This document shows, piece by piece, positions 27,041 to 38,721 of a DNA stretch of 64,000 bases (positions are counted from its first letter, which is position 1; each line of letters opens with the position of its first letter). The translations under genes and the position numbers were made by a program. The notes below the pieces were generated by a model. That model saw nothing but the letters and a program-made list of their open reading frames with translations, did not search any database and was not told the DNA's origin. Source of the stretch: Casuarius casuarius (Eukaryota; Chordata; Aves; Casuariiformes; Casuariidae); contig PTFA01000316.1 of NCBI GenBank assembly GCA_003342895.1, positions 686,161-750,160 of the forward strand, given 5' to 3'.

Positions 27041-27436
27041 TAATTTAGCCCCAGTATTTTACCTTTGGCTTTCTCTGAGCACCTAAGTCCGAAACAGGCT
27101 CTTAGAGACTGGGAAACCGCAGGCAAACCTGCATAGTGTGGGCACGAGTGCAAACAAAGGCTAACACAATCAGTCCCACGAAGGATACAAATGACAGTTT
27201 TCACAAGCCACGAGCAAAAAAAATGATCATGGAAATACCTGCAAAGTGAGCGCATTCATAGAAGCTGAGTTTGTAAAACAAATTTTCAAGAGCAAAACAA
27301 AGGAAAGTCAATCGATCGGTCTCGTCTGGGTGGTTCTGCTGTTCTCCAAAGCAGTGGTGTTTTATTTCGCTTACAATGATACACTTTGGGAGGCTGAGAT
27401 CACAGCGTTTGAGAAAGGCCATCAGACGGTCAAAGC

Positions 27437-27464
27437 AATCACTTATAAGACGTTATAAGTGATT
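27437..27464. repeat. perfect 12-bp inverted repeat with 4-nt loop
   Basis: AATCACTTATAA at 27437-27448 is followed by the loop GACG and then TTATAAGTGATT at 27453-27464, an exact reverse complement. The pairing stops immediately outside these bases. The stem is AT-rich and no T-run follows it. Confidence 0.9.
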
Positions 27465-28654
27465 ATTAGATTATTACAAGATTCCTTGCATGGAAACCTG
27501 GGCAAAAGCTGAGTGACAACTATTTTGCTATGCTTTCCTGGGAAAGCAGCCAAGCTGATAATATAGCATGTCCGTTCCCATACAACTAAATTTGTGTAGT
27601 CTTTTGAAACTCTGCTTCACCTTGTGTTGGAATAGCACTTTTCGTGAGGCAATTACTTAACCGAACCACATATTGATTTGTTTCTCATTAACACCAGCAC
27701 AGGGTAATGCAGAACATCACAACACTAGCACCTTTTGCAAGACATTTGCTTCAATGCAATAGCAACAAGCCCAAGGAAACCTTCGCTCCCTCGGCCAGGT
27801 GCAGTTGGGATGGAAATATTTTATCACCTTTGTCAGTCAGAAGGCTGTGTATGGACACTCACGCCGAAATCGTCTGTGGCTGCTAATGCTGCCCTGCACA
27901 GATTTTTGGTTGCTATTGCAGCGATAGTTAAATACCATACATACACACATGCACACACGCATACGGACATACCGCACAGAGCAGGGATGTTTGTGCAGTT
28001 CCTGGGCCTGTTTCTTGAGCCACGTTTACAAGTATTCACAGTTTGACGGGTGCCTTATGAGAAATCACTGAATACATCTCGGGTAGCATGCACTAGCATG
28101 GATTTTGCACAACTGTTTCTTGAAGGGTTGTGTTTATTTTGGGGTTGCTGAGGGGGGGCTTGTGCAAAGTAGCAAACTGTGATTCATGTTGGAAGCTACT
28201 GCAATGGGAAGGGGAGAAGAAGCTGCCTGAGACCCCTTCCCCAGCCTCTTCAGCTTCCCGTAGAGTGGCACGAAACAGCAGCACTTGGCATGCTAACTAT
28301 CCACAAATGTTCACGTGGTTTTGTAGATGTAAAAGAATACCACAAACATTGCAAATTCAAATGTGCAGAGACAGGTGCCAAATTCAAACCTGACTAGGCA
28401 AAATTAATATGCGTAATAACTTCAATTACATGACCAAGTACGATTTTTCACAGAAGCCCCCTGCCTCTTTCCATGCAAAAGCTTCATAGTATGCAGGCAG
28501 CAGGCAGCTGCTCTCTCTTTGTAGCCTCCCTGTTATACTCTGAATGAATGAATGACTTCCACAGAACAATTAATTACTGCTAGCTTTTGCAGAGGAGTCA
28601 TCATCAACGTATTTGAGTGCTGCATGTCATCACTGGGAGGTGAGAGGCCTTTTA

Positions 28655-28900
28655 TATGTATATACTTAAAAATATATAAATATTATTTTATATGAGTATG
28701 CAATAATATATATGCACATATATAATATTATTAAAGCAGTATGCTTATATATAAGCACATAAGAGATAAAATATAACATTTATTATATAATTTTTATATA
28801 AAATGATATATGATTATGTTACTTATAGGTAGTTTTATAGGTATGCATTAATTTAATATAATGTATAATTAATATAATTTAATTATATAGTTATTTTATG
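28655..28900. repeat. AT-rich low-complexity tract
   Basis: About 245 bp are composed almost wholly of A and T, with many alternating TATA stretches. They include a perfect 16-bp palindrome, TGCTTATATATAAGCA, at 28742-28757. There is no open frame. It is most likely a decayed (TA)n microsatellite. Confidence 0.85.
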
Positions 28901-31110
28901 GCTAGGAAATGAAGGTATTCACTTGTTTTGGGCACCCAGTTTGACAAGTTTGGGATGTCCTTATTTAGCATAATAAAATACTTTGTGGTCTAAGCCTGGC
29001 TCTGGCTAGAGTCGTTTATGCTTCTCAGTGTTCAGCAGTTCTACAGTCATGGAGCAAAAGGGTCCACTGTGTATATTTTCCTTAAATGCCATATTTAGCC
29101 TTACATAGGAAATCTGCAGAAGAAAATTGCTGTTCTCCAAAGCAATGCGCATTGGCTCTTTGCATCTGCCATGCAACATTCTGCAAAATCCAGACCCTCA
29201 AACGGAAAATGTTTACAGCTCCTGGGAAGAATCCAGAATCATTTTTTTATCTGCATGCATCCTACAAACAGCCTGCCACCAAGCGGTGGGCTGCCTGTTG
29301 TACCCAGCTCCTCTGGCCAGCATTATCCTCCAAAGGGCAAGCTTGGGAGTCTTGAACACTTTCAGCACAGGTACAAACGAAAGAACATAAGGGATGTTGC
29401 TCATGAATTAAGAAGGCATTTGCCCATGTAAACCTCAGACCAAGTCTTCTACAGCTCTCTGTCCGAAGTCATTGCTCCACAAAAAGCCTCAAAAGGAAGT
29501 GCTGAGATGTTGCAGCCCTCGTCCAAGATATTAGCTCATTTATTTCTAGTGTAAGTAAGGACAAGATAAGTTTGTCTTGTAAAATGTAATATCCCTGTTA
29601 GCACAGGAAGAGGCAGCCTACTGAACATGTAGCTGCAATTGGATACTCCACCCATTCAGGAAAAGCTTTTCTTCATGTTGGTTATTTCCTAATATTTTTT
29701 TTTTCCACATATCCTGCTCTGCGGGATATTTGTTGTAGCTACTTTACACCAAGGCAATTGATAATTCCAAAGACTGAAGGTTTGGGGAGGTTTTTTGATA
29801 ACACTAACACTTGTCTTCTCATGATTGCTGCAGCATTTTGCAGTACTTTCATTAACAAAACAGAAAGAAGCTTAAACCATTTAAATATCCATATCATTAC
29901 CTCAAATTAAGTACGCAAATATGCTTGCAGATGGTGTACAAACCAAGTATCTTGCAATCAGGAAAGTGTGCAAATGTGTTCAAAAGCAGCTACTCAAAAC
30001 AACTAGGAAAGCCAGCTTCCAAAAACTGAGGAGTCACTGAACAAAGCTCATACTGAATCATATTCTTTTTAAATAACATATTCTTTGGCAGATCAGACCA
30101 AGCCTTTATTGCTGCTTTTAACTCTTGTCTACACAGTAGTCAGAAAAAAACTGAGTCAAAAGCCCATGTTGTTTTAAATCAGAGACATAGCATAACCATC
30201 GCCATATTTTTCCTTCCTTCCTCCCCCGCCACTGACCTCTCCACTCTTCCAGCTGCCCAGGGTACTTTTCTAATAATACTTGTTTAGCAGTTTTCAGGGA
30301 CTTTAATTGCAAAATTTACTATACAGAGAGTGTGCAGAACTGTCAATCCAACTTTTGTTTGCCTTGAGATGATTACGGGGTGGCTCGTCAGCTGGTATCT
30401 CTGCTGAATATACCCCCTTGCTGGGTAATTAGCAAAGTAATAAAGAGGCCCTTTAGATGACCCAAATGACTACACTGGTTTGTAATTCTACCTGTGTTAA
30501 TTTAAAAGAAAAGGAAAATGTAAGCTAGTTCCCACCTCTTACAATTCTTTCTGCCCTACTTCATGGCTGAAGTCGGTGAACATCATCAGGCAGCTCTGTG
30601 TCCAGGTGCTTGTTAAATCCTTCCCAAGTGGGTTCAAAGGAAGGGGTATGGTGGGGGAGGCTGTAAGTTTCCCGAACATCTGAAAACTAGTCCAAACTGC
30701 TTTCTTTGGGGTTCTGAAGCACTAAAAATGCCTCTAAGAGGGTGTCACCTTTGCGTTTATTTGGAGCCGCCCAACCCGTGCCATGCCCGTCTTCCTCCAC
30801 AGTCTGGCAGGCCTGGCTGAGCTCACCGATACTGAAGGGGATGGTCTATCCCCTTCCCTGCCGGGCTCCCCTGCACTGGCACCAGTGAGCTAGTTTCGAT
30901 CACTATATCAGCAGAATACTAATCTGGCAAAATACCAAGTTTGTTGGGGGCAGGCAGGCAAGGGTACACGGGCAGGAGAGCAGGACAGGATGGCCCTTCC
31001 CAGCTTGCTCCCCGCTTGTGGCCTTCAGGAATCTCCCGAAACTGTGGCACACTGGTTGTAAGGCACAATGCTAGCGCGGGCAAAACCCAGCTGCACGGCA
31101 GGAATTAAAG

Positions 31111-31129
31111 AAAGAAAAAAAAAAAAAAA
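31111..31129 (+). repeat. poly(A) run
   Basis: An uninterrupted A run of about 18 residues follows GAAAG. No adjoining retroposed sequence was recognised. Confidence 0.7.
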
Positions 31130-31909
31130 ACAGGCTACAGTTCAGACCATCTGAAAACTGGCATATCCTGCATACTGGATCCTAATATCAGTTGCAGCTT
31201 TTGGAAATTTCCTGATGAAATGTAGATACTTAAAAAGTCCGCAGAGGATATTATATATCTGCATGCCATTTTTCTCTGCAAGGTGTCTTTTACCAGCTGC
31301 TCTAAGCTCTATCCCTTAATAAGACAACATGAGCATACAGGACTACTAAGAACATTTCCAGAAAAAAGGAGATGGAGATGCCTAGCGAGGATTTTTGTCA
31401 AAGCCTAAGGAATAGTTTTCATTGGCATAAAAAGTAAATGAACATTATATAGTGGCACAGAGAACCAATTGCATGCAAGTCTGTGTTCCTGCCTGAAAAG
31501 CCTTCCACTGGGGTTGACAGCCTCTTCATTGCTACACCATAGCTTTCAAGAGAAAAGTGAGCATAATGGCATTTTAGCATGTGCTGTGAAGCATTTGGGA
31601 TTTCACTTTCCATCATCATTATTTTAAATCCCTCTTGCTTACTGCAGAAGTAATTCAGCCCATCAGGCTCCCCCACGAGTATCAGATGGCAGGAGCTGCA
31701 GGGTAATGCTGAGAGGGGCAGCCCTCGAGAGCTCTGTGCCGGCAGCTCCCAGCCAACAAAGTCCAAAGCCTTAAACAGCTACAGAGAATTCAGTCACATC
31801 ATCTCTAGCGATACCAGGGTAGCGTCTACTTGCAGTAAAAAAACGTGACTGCAGGTCATATAAGGAACTGTTATCTCTACAGAGAGACCACCAACCAAAG
31901 TCCAACATA

Positions 31910-34313
31910 TGGACAAATGTCGTGGTTTTCTTTTATTCACAGCAAAACATTCACAAGGAGTGGAAGTCAGCTCCTCCCAGGTAAACCAAACCGCTTTCAG
32001 ATGTTACTGATGAGTTCGCTAGCAAAAGTGGGTGAACTTTTGATCTCCTGAAAAGTGAAGGCAACATCCCTGAATCTCTCTGAAGAATAAGGTCTCCAAT
32101 AAGTTTCACAGCTTGTGCTTCTTTTAATGGAAATATCACGTTTATACTCATATACATAATAAAGTACAAAGGGTTAGAAAACAGGCTTCATTTTCAGCCC
32201 CTAATTCTAACATACAGTATGTTAATCCCTGAGAGCACCTGTCAACTGTACGTCTCCTGCAAGTGATACTGAGAGTGCAAATTCAAGGGTTCACCTTGCA
32301 GCACATGTTGCTTTTGCTGAATCTGAATGCTAAATATTAAGTACACTGGGCTGGCAGTAAACAAAAATTACCAGTTAAACCATTCAATACAGTGTATGAC
32401 AACAACAACAAAAAAAATCCATCGTGATGGCTTTGCCACAGAGAGCTAAAACATTGTTTTCCCTCTCCCCAAATGAGTTTCAGCTTCTGCCTTATATTCT
32501 GGTCACACAAAATCCAATACAAACTTAGTGCCTACGAAATGCACACAACTGATGTTAACAGCAGCAGCAGCTAAGGTCTACTCAGACTCCAACAGAGAGA
32601 TACCATGAACAGAACGCACAAGAGCACATTTCATTTCAAGTAGAAGCAAAGCCTGAGAAAAAAAAAACGTAGGCTGAGTATTTCCTTCATGATTTGCTGT
32701 TTGCTTTTGACCTCTGCCTTTATGAATGTGTCTTTCTTCAGCAAGCAGTAAGTGTAGAGCCCTTTCTTACCAGAATTTGCCAGGGTTTAGCATGACTGAC
32801 TTCTGGTAAAACCAAAGACAGACCTAATATGGACCTAAAGGACTTGCAGCAACCTATGGGAATTACCACTTTCAAGAGTGCTCGTGCATATCAAGTAATG
32901 ATGTGTTTCTGTAGCATTAAGTGCTACTCTCACCAACCTGGCAGTTTAGATCAAGTTTGGGGATGGGAGAATAGTTCTGAAAGTCTTCAACTTGGCAGGG
33001 CAGTACGATTACGATTAGCGTCATGGTCTCCAGAAAGGGTCTGGGACAGGATGGTGGACATGGCAGTCTTCATCTCTGGAACCGCACAACCAGTTCCNGC
33101 TCTAACCTCAGTATTAAGGAACTTTTTTTTTCCCAGTGTTGAGACAGAGGAGTGAAGTACCGTCCTACCAAGGCACTCAGATGCATAATATCAAAGCGTA
33201 CAATGACGACTGACCAAGGTTTCCAAACACTAGTGGCTGAGCTGCCTGATACTGCCTCTCTGGCTGGATTTTCATGGCATATGGCTGTGCTTGATACCTG
33301 CTTGAATTTCTGGAAATTGCATAATTATCCTGTCCTGTTATAATCTGCAAAAGTCCTACAGGTGAAGTTCACAATAAACCTGGTCTGTTTTTTAACAGGA
33401 ATCTAAATACCAACAAAAAAAAAGCCTGCCTATGGTTCACCAGCTGCCTTGTTTCACAGTTAAATGCAATGACAAAAAATTCCCTGAGACTAAAGAGGAG
33501 ACAACAGATAGCAGATGTAAGGAAACTTAATGGGGGAGGTAAATCTTAGGTGACCATGGCATTCAAAAATTAGCTCATGTTGTCTGGCCTTTAACGAAAA
33601 TCAGGCCCTGCACCTGATTTATATCTGCAGAGGATATCAACTCCTTAAACTGCAGAAATATTTCATATACAGCCCTTTTTATATTCAATAGAACAACAGC
33701 ATTAAGAACTGCATCCATACAGACTGTATAGAGCTGTAGATTTTAATACCTATCCTATCTTAAATTTTGATTACTGGAATTAAAATGCCATAAAGTGCTT
33801 AGCATACTCAAAACAATGGTAGACCTGGATTTTCACTGCCCACCAACACCACGGTATAATTAAAACTTCTCATCATTACTATAAAACCTTGCAGTACATC
33901 TACCTAAACAAGGAGAGGAAAGAATACCTAGTGTCAAGACTACAGCTCCTTAATTTTGTCTGTTACAAAATGAACAAACACAAAATATGACCCTTTCACA
34001 CACATGTTCTTGTTTCATTTCAAGCCTTTTCTCAGTCATTCACCTGGAACTGGAAAAAAGAAAACCACAAAAGGATGGCAGCATTTAAACTTGCTACCAA
34101 CAGCAGACAGGCAAACTCTCCTCTATCTTCCACCCCAAAATACCTTCACACTCCATCAGATATACTGTGGCATAGCCCATGCCCTGGTTCTGCGCTAAAA
34201 AGGCCATTATTCCAGCTCCACGCATAATGCACATGTGTGGTGCATGCAGTCTGTTATCTTGCCCAGATAACAAGACTAACAGCCATAAAACCTTATATGC
34301 AACTGCCATTAAA
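31910..34313 (-). other. ANKRD33B: ANKRD33B 3' UTR (end approximate)
   Basis: This is non-coding sequence downstream of the ANKRD33B stop on the minus strand. The 3' end is placed by the candidate AATAAA at 31937-31932, giving a UTR of about 2.4 kb. Other minus-strand AATAAA hexamers lie farther on at 30761-30756 and 30110-30105, so a longer UTR is possible. One unresolved base (n) is at 33098. The short open frames in both directions carry no family signature. Confidence 0.4.
31932..31937 (-). terminator. ANKRD33B: candidate ANKRD33B poly(A) signal AATAAA
   Basis: On the minus strand AATAAA is followed about 20-55 bases later by T/GT-rich sequence (TTTGTCC, then TTGGACTTTGGTTGGTGG), a plausible downstream element. 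It is the best-looking canonical hexamer noticed in the first 2.4 kb after the stop codon. Confidence 0.4.
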
Positions 34314-35164
34314 TCAGGTCCTGCATCTGGCAGGAGATGCCTGCCTCTGTTTTTGAGCCTCCACTGCTTTTTTCTTTTCCACTTCCTCTGCCTTCTTCCG
34401 CTCCTCTTTCAGCTCCTTGTATCTCCATTTAGGAATCTGCAAATATGGATCATCTTTAGCACTGCTCCTCCGTCTCGCATTTTCTGGCTGGTAGGTGGGT
34501 GGAGGAGCCTTGATGATGCGGACTTTGGGGATGACAAATCCTGGCCTCACACTGCTCCGTCTCAAAAGGTGGAGCGGCAAGAGACTTGCTTTCCTGAGGG
34601 CTACAGTGCTCACTTCAGGTACTGCAAGGCTGGCGGGCTGCAGACTGGCTCGACGGTCCTTCTTTCTGGGGATCAGCATGACTTTGGAGTTCTGAAATAA
34701 CCTCTCATAGCTGCTAGCATGGTCTTTGTCCTGAGATCGAATTTGCTCAGCTCTCTGCTTCCGAAGGATTTCCTGCACGGCTAGTCTGCGTTTTCCCACA
34801 GAAGGTGGGCTTCCCGGGCACACAGTCCTGCATGACAGAGCAATAAAAGGACTGCCTAAGCTTGTTGTCACCCTGACCATGTGATCAAGGACCCCATCTT
34901 CTTCTGGGCCATGGTAAGCCCGGAATGAAACTGCTGATCTCATGCACTCTGAAATCCTCTGCAAACAGCTCTTTGGCTCCGCAGCCTTGGCAAGAAGTTC
35001 CTTCATCTTTGGCCATTCTGGTTTATATTGATCACAAAACTGTTCTGGGCATGGCCTGTCCATCAGCTTTTGCATGATGAAGGCAGATTCTGACCTTCCT
35101 GTGTAACAAGCCCATTCCCATGAAGTCAGTCCACGACTTGGGTCTGTTGCGTGAACATTTGCCC
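34314..35164 (-). CDS. ANKRD33B: ANKRD33B terminal coding exon
   Basis: This 851-bp last exon reads from the acceptor TTTATTTAAG at 35165 to the TGA at 34316-34314. It starts in phase 1 and completes a Gly codon with the previous exon. The first about 27 codons finish an ankyrin repeat (ANVHATDPSRGLTSWEWACY) and lead into MQKLMDRPCPEQF. A C-terminal region of about 250 residues follows. Its landmarks are CLQRISECM, VLDHMVRVTTSLGSP, SPPSVGKRRLAVQEIL, the basic patch IPRKKDRRAS, LRRSSVRPGFVIPKVRI, YQPENARRRSSAKDD, and a charged, probably helical end around IPKWRYKELKEERKKAEE. These blocks and their order match ANKRD33B as I remember it. The protein is a paralogue of ANKRD33 (PANKY), a photoreceptor nuclear ankyrin protein that represses CRX-driven transcription. 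The function of ANKRD33B itself is poorly known. The Met at 35075 is internal, not the start. Confidence 0.93.
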
Positions 35165-35549
35165 CTTAAATAAAAGAAAAACAACTGACGTTAATTAATG
35201 AGAATGCCCACATTTCTGTTGCCATGATCAGAGTTGCATCACATAGGTCCTTGCAAGAAAATATCCCACATGACATACTACCATATTTGTGCCAAAATGC
35301 ACATGCAATAAGGAGAGATTATGGTTCTTGGCTTTCTGAACTCTTGATGGATACAAAAAAAAGCAATATAAAAACTAAGGTTATATATATGAAATTCTCT
35401 TAAAACAATGCACAGAGTGACATAAAAAAATTTCACCTGCATTGAATTTCACCTGTCATTTTAAAATCCATTCACTCAGGCTTGCAGGAAAGATTTCCAT
35501 GAACATGGAAAGACACAATTCAATATACAAAAATCCTTCATTTACAGAA

Positions 35550-35870
35550 TAATGGGCTTTGCACTGATCATTGCCACTCAGAAGAGAGATCCTGAGCTAA
35601 TAATAAAGAGGTTCATGAAAACATCAACTTCACGCTCACTAGTGGCGAAAATAGTAAATAGAATACAAGGAATTACTAGGAAGGCATTAAAAAGAAGAAA
35701 AGAGAGAGAGAGAGAGAGAGAGAGAAACCTCACGTTTGCAATTCATGTTCTCTATCTCTTCTTTGGAAGGACACAGTAGAATTAGAAAAAGTTCAGAGGA
35801 TGGTGACAAGGGTGATCAGATATAAGGGAAGTTTGTATACATGTAAGAGACTGGATAAGACCTTCAGTCT
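35550..35870 (+). mobile_element. ancient CR1-type LINE fragment interrupted by a GA microsatellite
   Basis: The + strand keeps a decayed translation in the style of CR1 reverse-transcriptase ends (VAKIVNRIQGITRKALKR, near 35640-35695). The sequence 'GAAAACATCAACTTCACGCTCACTAGTGGC' nearby resembles the older sauropsid CR1 consensus. It then resumes after the GA repeat with 'TTAGAAAAAGTTCAGAGGATGGTGACAAGGGTGATCAG', equivalent to the consensus LEKVQRRATKMI region. Recognisable similarity fades after about 35870. This copy is clearly older and of a different subfamily from the one at 11.9 kb. It lies antisense to ANKRD33B. Confidence 0.75.
35701..35725 (+). repeat. (AG)n microsatellite
   Basis: There are about twelve uninterrupted AG units inside the ancient CR1 fragment, replacing or expanding its internal A/G-rich segment. 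Confidence 0.95.
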
Positions 35871-36054
35871 GACCCCAAAACAGCTCTTCTCCTGTAGCTT
35901 AGATTTCCACCCTTGAGCAAATGAAGCAATTGTTATCAAAAGCTGGCTATTATTCCCCATGTGAACTAGCCACAAGAGGCAAGATGGACACATGCTACTC
36001 AGCAGAGGCTCAGGCATTTGACATACAGTTTTAGGTCCTGGAAAGAAATGATCC

Positions 36055-36330
36055 CTAATTGTTATTATCTTTTTACCTGTGCTCCCTACCTCCCTCCCAA
36101 ATTATAACCTTTTCTATCTTTATCCATCCAAATCTGTTATCTGTCCCCATCACCATACTTTCTTCCTATTTTTTTCTACATCCTGGTCCAACTCTGCCCT
36201 CCTTCTGTTTCTTCCATATTCCTATAAACTCTATCACATGGGCTTCAGTCCTTGTTCTTCACTCTTTTGCTTTCAAGTGGAGTTATATTCTTCTTCTTTT
36301 TCTCCAGGACATCAGACTACAAGAGTAACA
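36055..36330 (+). repeat. pyrimidine-rich stretch
   Basis: About 275 bp are dominated by C and T on the + strand (for example ACCTCCCTCCC, TTTCTTCCTATTTTTTTCT), so they are purine-rich on the ANKRD33B sense strand. This leaves long open frames (36059-36328, 36079-36441) as a by-product of the base composition. No tandem unit is visible. Confidence 0.6.
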
Positions 36331-38721
36331 GAAGCAACAAGCTTCCTATTTTGCTCTACATTATCCTTTATAATTCCCGTAGTATTATCCAAAGCTGCTA
36401 TATTCCCTGGCAACCAGAAAACTGCAGGGAAGTCCTCTTAGTCCTGATATTAGGGTGGGCTGTGGGCATCTGTCAATGAGGATGGGGTATGCTTAACTCC
36501 CCTTACACGCGAGAGCTCTGTAAAGGACAGAACATGCTCAATGCAGACAGAAGCATTGGCAGAACTGCTGCCTGACTCCAAAAAACCCTCTTCCGAACAT
36601 AACCAAATTGGTCTGACTGGCCTCAGTCTGAGGCAGACACTCAACATAGAATAGTTCAGGTCAAATACAGCCAAACATGTTAGCAACTGAGTAACTTCAT
36701 AATGTGACGTGCCAGGCATTTATACTCTAGACACAGTCATGGTATTTGCGAGACACACTTGTGACAGGACCTTGGTTCAGCCAGAGCATTGTGGTAGATA
36801 TAAACAAGAAATCTAAGTTTTCAAATAGGGAAAACTTAAAACAATTAAGTAAAACAATATGGAAATAAAAATTACATATATACATAACTCTTTCTGACCA
36901 CTGTGTCCTGGCAGGCAGGTCCTCAACTCCAAGCTTCAACTCTCTTGCCTGTCATATCCTGAAGTTTGGGGAACGTTTTCTCCTCTCAGTAGGCTAACTT
37001 CTGCAGTAGACATTTGTAACTGAAATACTAAGATAGGTATGAGTCAAGTATGAATGGATGTGTGTATATGTAAGCACACAGAAGAAACAGCAAAAGAAAG
37101 GCTTAAATAAAACAACTGGTATTGATCATGAAGGTCTCTGATCCCCGCTGGAAAATTGAGGAATGTGTTGTCTGCGTCAATACCAAAAGGCCTGCACTCT
37201 GACGAGATCACAGCATAGAAGGAAGACTCTGGTCTTGTCTTATCAGTGGAAGAGCAATGACCAAGAGCATGGTAACAAGGGGTGTCACACATCACAGTTA
37301 TGATTCCCTTTCCTGTTAGCCCAACAGGAAAACTGACTACGGGCATATATTCAAACATAAAATCACAAAAGAAGGAACAATGAGCAAAGACTCTGTGGCA
37401 TAACAGCTGATGACTCCTAAAGTGTATAAAAGGTTTGTCCAAAAATTAGCTTGCTGTCGTCAACCAAAAAGAACCTCAGAGACATGATGATTGATCGATG
37501 ACATGATTGACAGCCAGTGTCACATGTCCTCTGCATCACACACAAATGATCCTGGCCAGACCCCTTTGGCACACACATCTGGGTGCTTTAGAGTACATGG
37601 GTATGTGGGAGAATGAATGAAATCAACAGAAGAATGAGTGCAAGTGAGTAAAATCAACTTATTTAGAGATTTTGTGAATAACTATCACCTTCCCCTTCTT
37701 TAAGTTCTCACATTCAGTTTTATTGCAATAATTTTCCTATAACCCTGCTTGTAAGGAATAATCTCCCCTTAATTTCAAAAAATTTCCTACTGACTCTATC
37801 ACTTAGAAGTAAGATAGCACATAAGTGATCAAAAACCCCAAAGTCTAAATACTGTCCATCACAATGCCACGGCATTTGGATTGCAATTATAGGATACACC
37901 TAGATGTGATTAGTCATATTGACTTGCTCAACCAAATTCTCTGGTTTCAGTAGACATGTTCTTAGGCTGCAAATAATATCTTTTGTTTTATATTCTGCTT
38001 TTAAACTTCAGTTGATCTCAGAGGGAGCTTTGCACAGTCCAGAATACAGACTATGTTCTACAAAACTGCCGTATATTCAATGGGACAGGTACTGGTACAT
38101 TGCCTGGCTGTTTTAAATATAATGGAGCTCTTCAACATTCAGTTGTGGTTTTCATATATCACTAACCCTGTAGATACTTTCTGAGTTTCTTCTAAAAGTT
38201 TTAAGGTGGAATATGAACAGGCTACAACTTTTGACTTCTTGAAGGACTTCTCTGTTGGCTGAAGCACTATCTTCAAACAGCCAACACAAAACTGACCTAC
38301 ACTGATCTTGCCACAAAAGAAAAGACAGTCTGTCACATTGCCTTGGAAGATGGAAATGTCCAGACAGTGAGATCTGAGAGAAAGGCCAGAGAAACATCAT
38401 GATAAAATATTTTTCTCAGCATGGATTATCTTGATGACAACATTTCAAAGCGGCATGAGGAGGACTAGATATCAGGAATGACAACCAGGAACTAGTCTGC
38501 AATGGCTCCCATTCCAGACAAAGGATGTTCTGTCACTACAGAAAAATCACAGCAAAGAGGAGAGTATGGGGAAAGTGGTCAGAATTTTAACGCTATTAAG
38601 TACCAGTTGATTCCTGAGTTCCTGAGGAAACACTTGAAAAGAGGATGCTAGAGAAATAGTCCAAGAGTCAATGTGAATGGAGGGAGACACCCTAAGCAAA
38701 GCAGTCGATGAGAACCATGTC

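Larger units (their letters stand above)
14681..31909. other. intergenic region between convergent DAP and ANKRD33B
   Basis: About 17 kb lie between the two inferred 3' ends. No exon chain, tRNA or family-level protein signature was recognised. The longest open frames here are 24044-24352, 27735-28046 and 31419-31766 (about 102 to 115 codons). They lack recognisable domains, and some face equally long frames on the other strand. Separately listed contents are a CR1 scrap at 19.7 kb, a LINE reverse-transcriptase relic at 26.5 kb, a CpG cluster near 27 kb, a hairpin at 27.4 kb, an AT-rich tract at 28.7-28.9 kb and a poly(A) run at 31.1 kb. The 30.6-31.1 kb part is visibly richer in G+C than its surroundings. 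Confidence 0.7.

Noticed and set aside
31419..31766. 115-codon minus-strand frame beyond the inferred ANKRD33B 3' end
   Set aside because: No family similarity or conserved motif seen. A possible extended 3' UTR explains the region better.
32208..32224. TAACATACAGTATGTTA inverted repeat
   Set aside because: Only 8-bp arms around one central base in AT-rich sequence, which is within chance expectation for 64 kb.
34179..34700. 173-codon open frame on the + strand
   Set aside because: It lies largely opposite the ANKRD33B last exon and is a shadow of that coding sequence. It has no conserved domain.
37044..37442. 132-codon open frame on the - strand
   Set aside because: Cys/His/Phe-rich chance composition without any motif, inside an intron of ANKRD33B.
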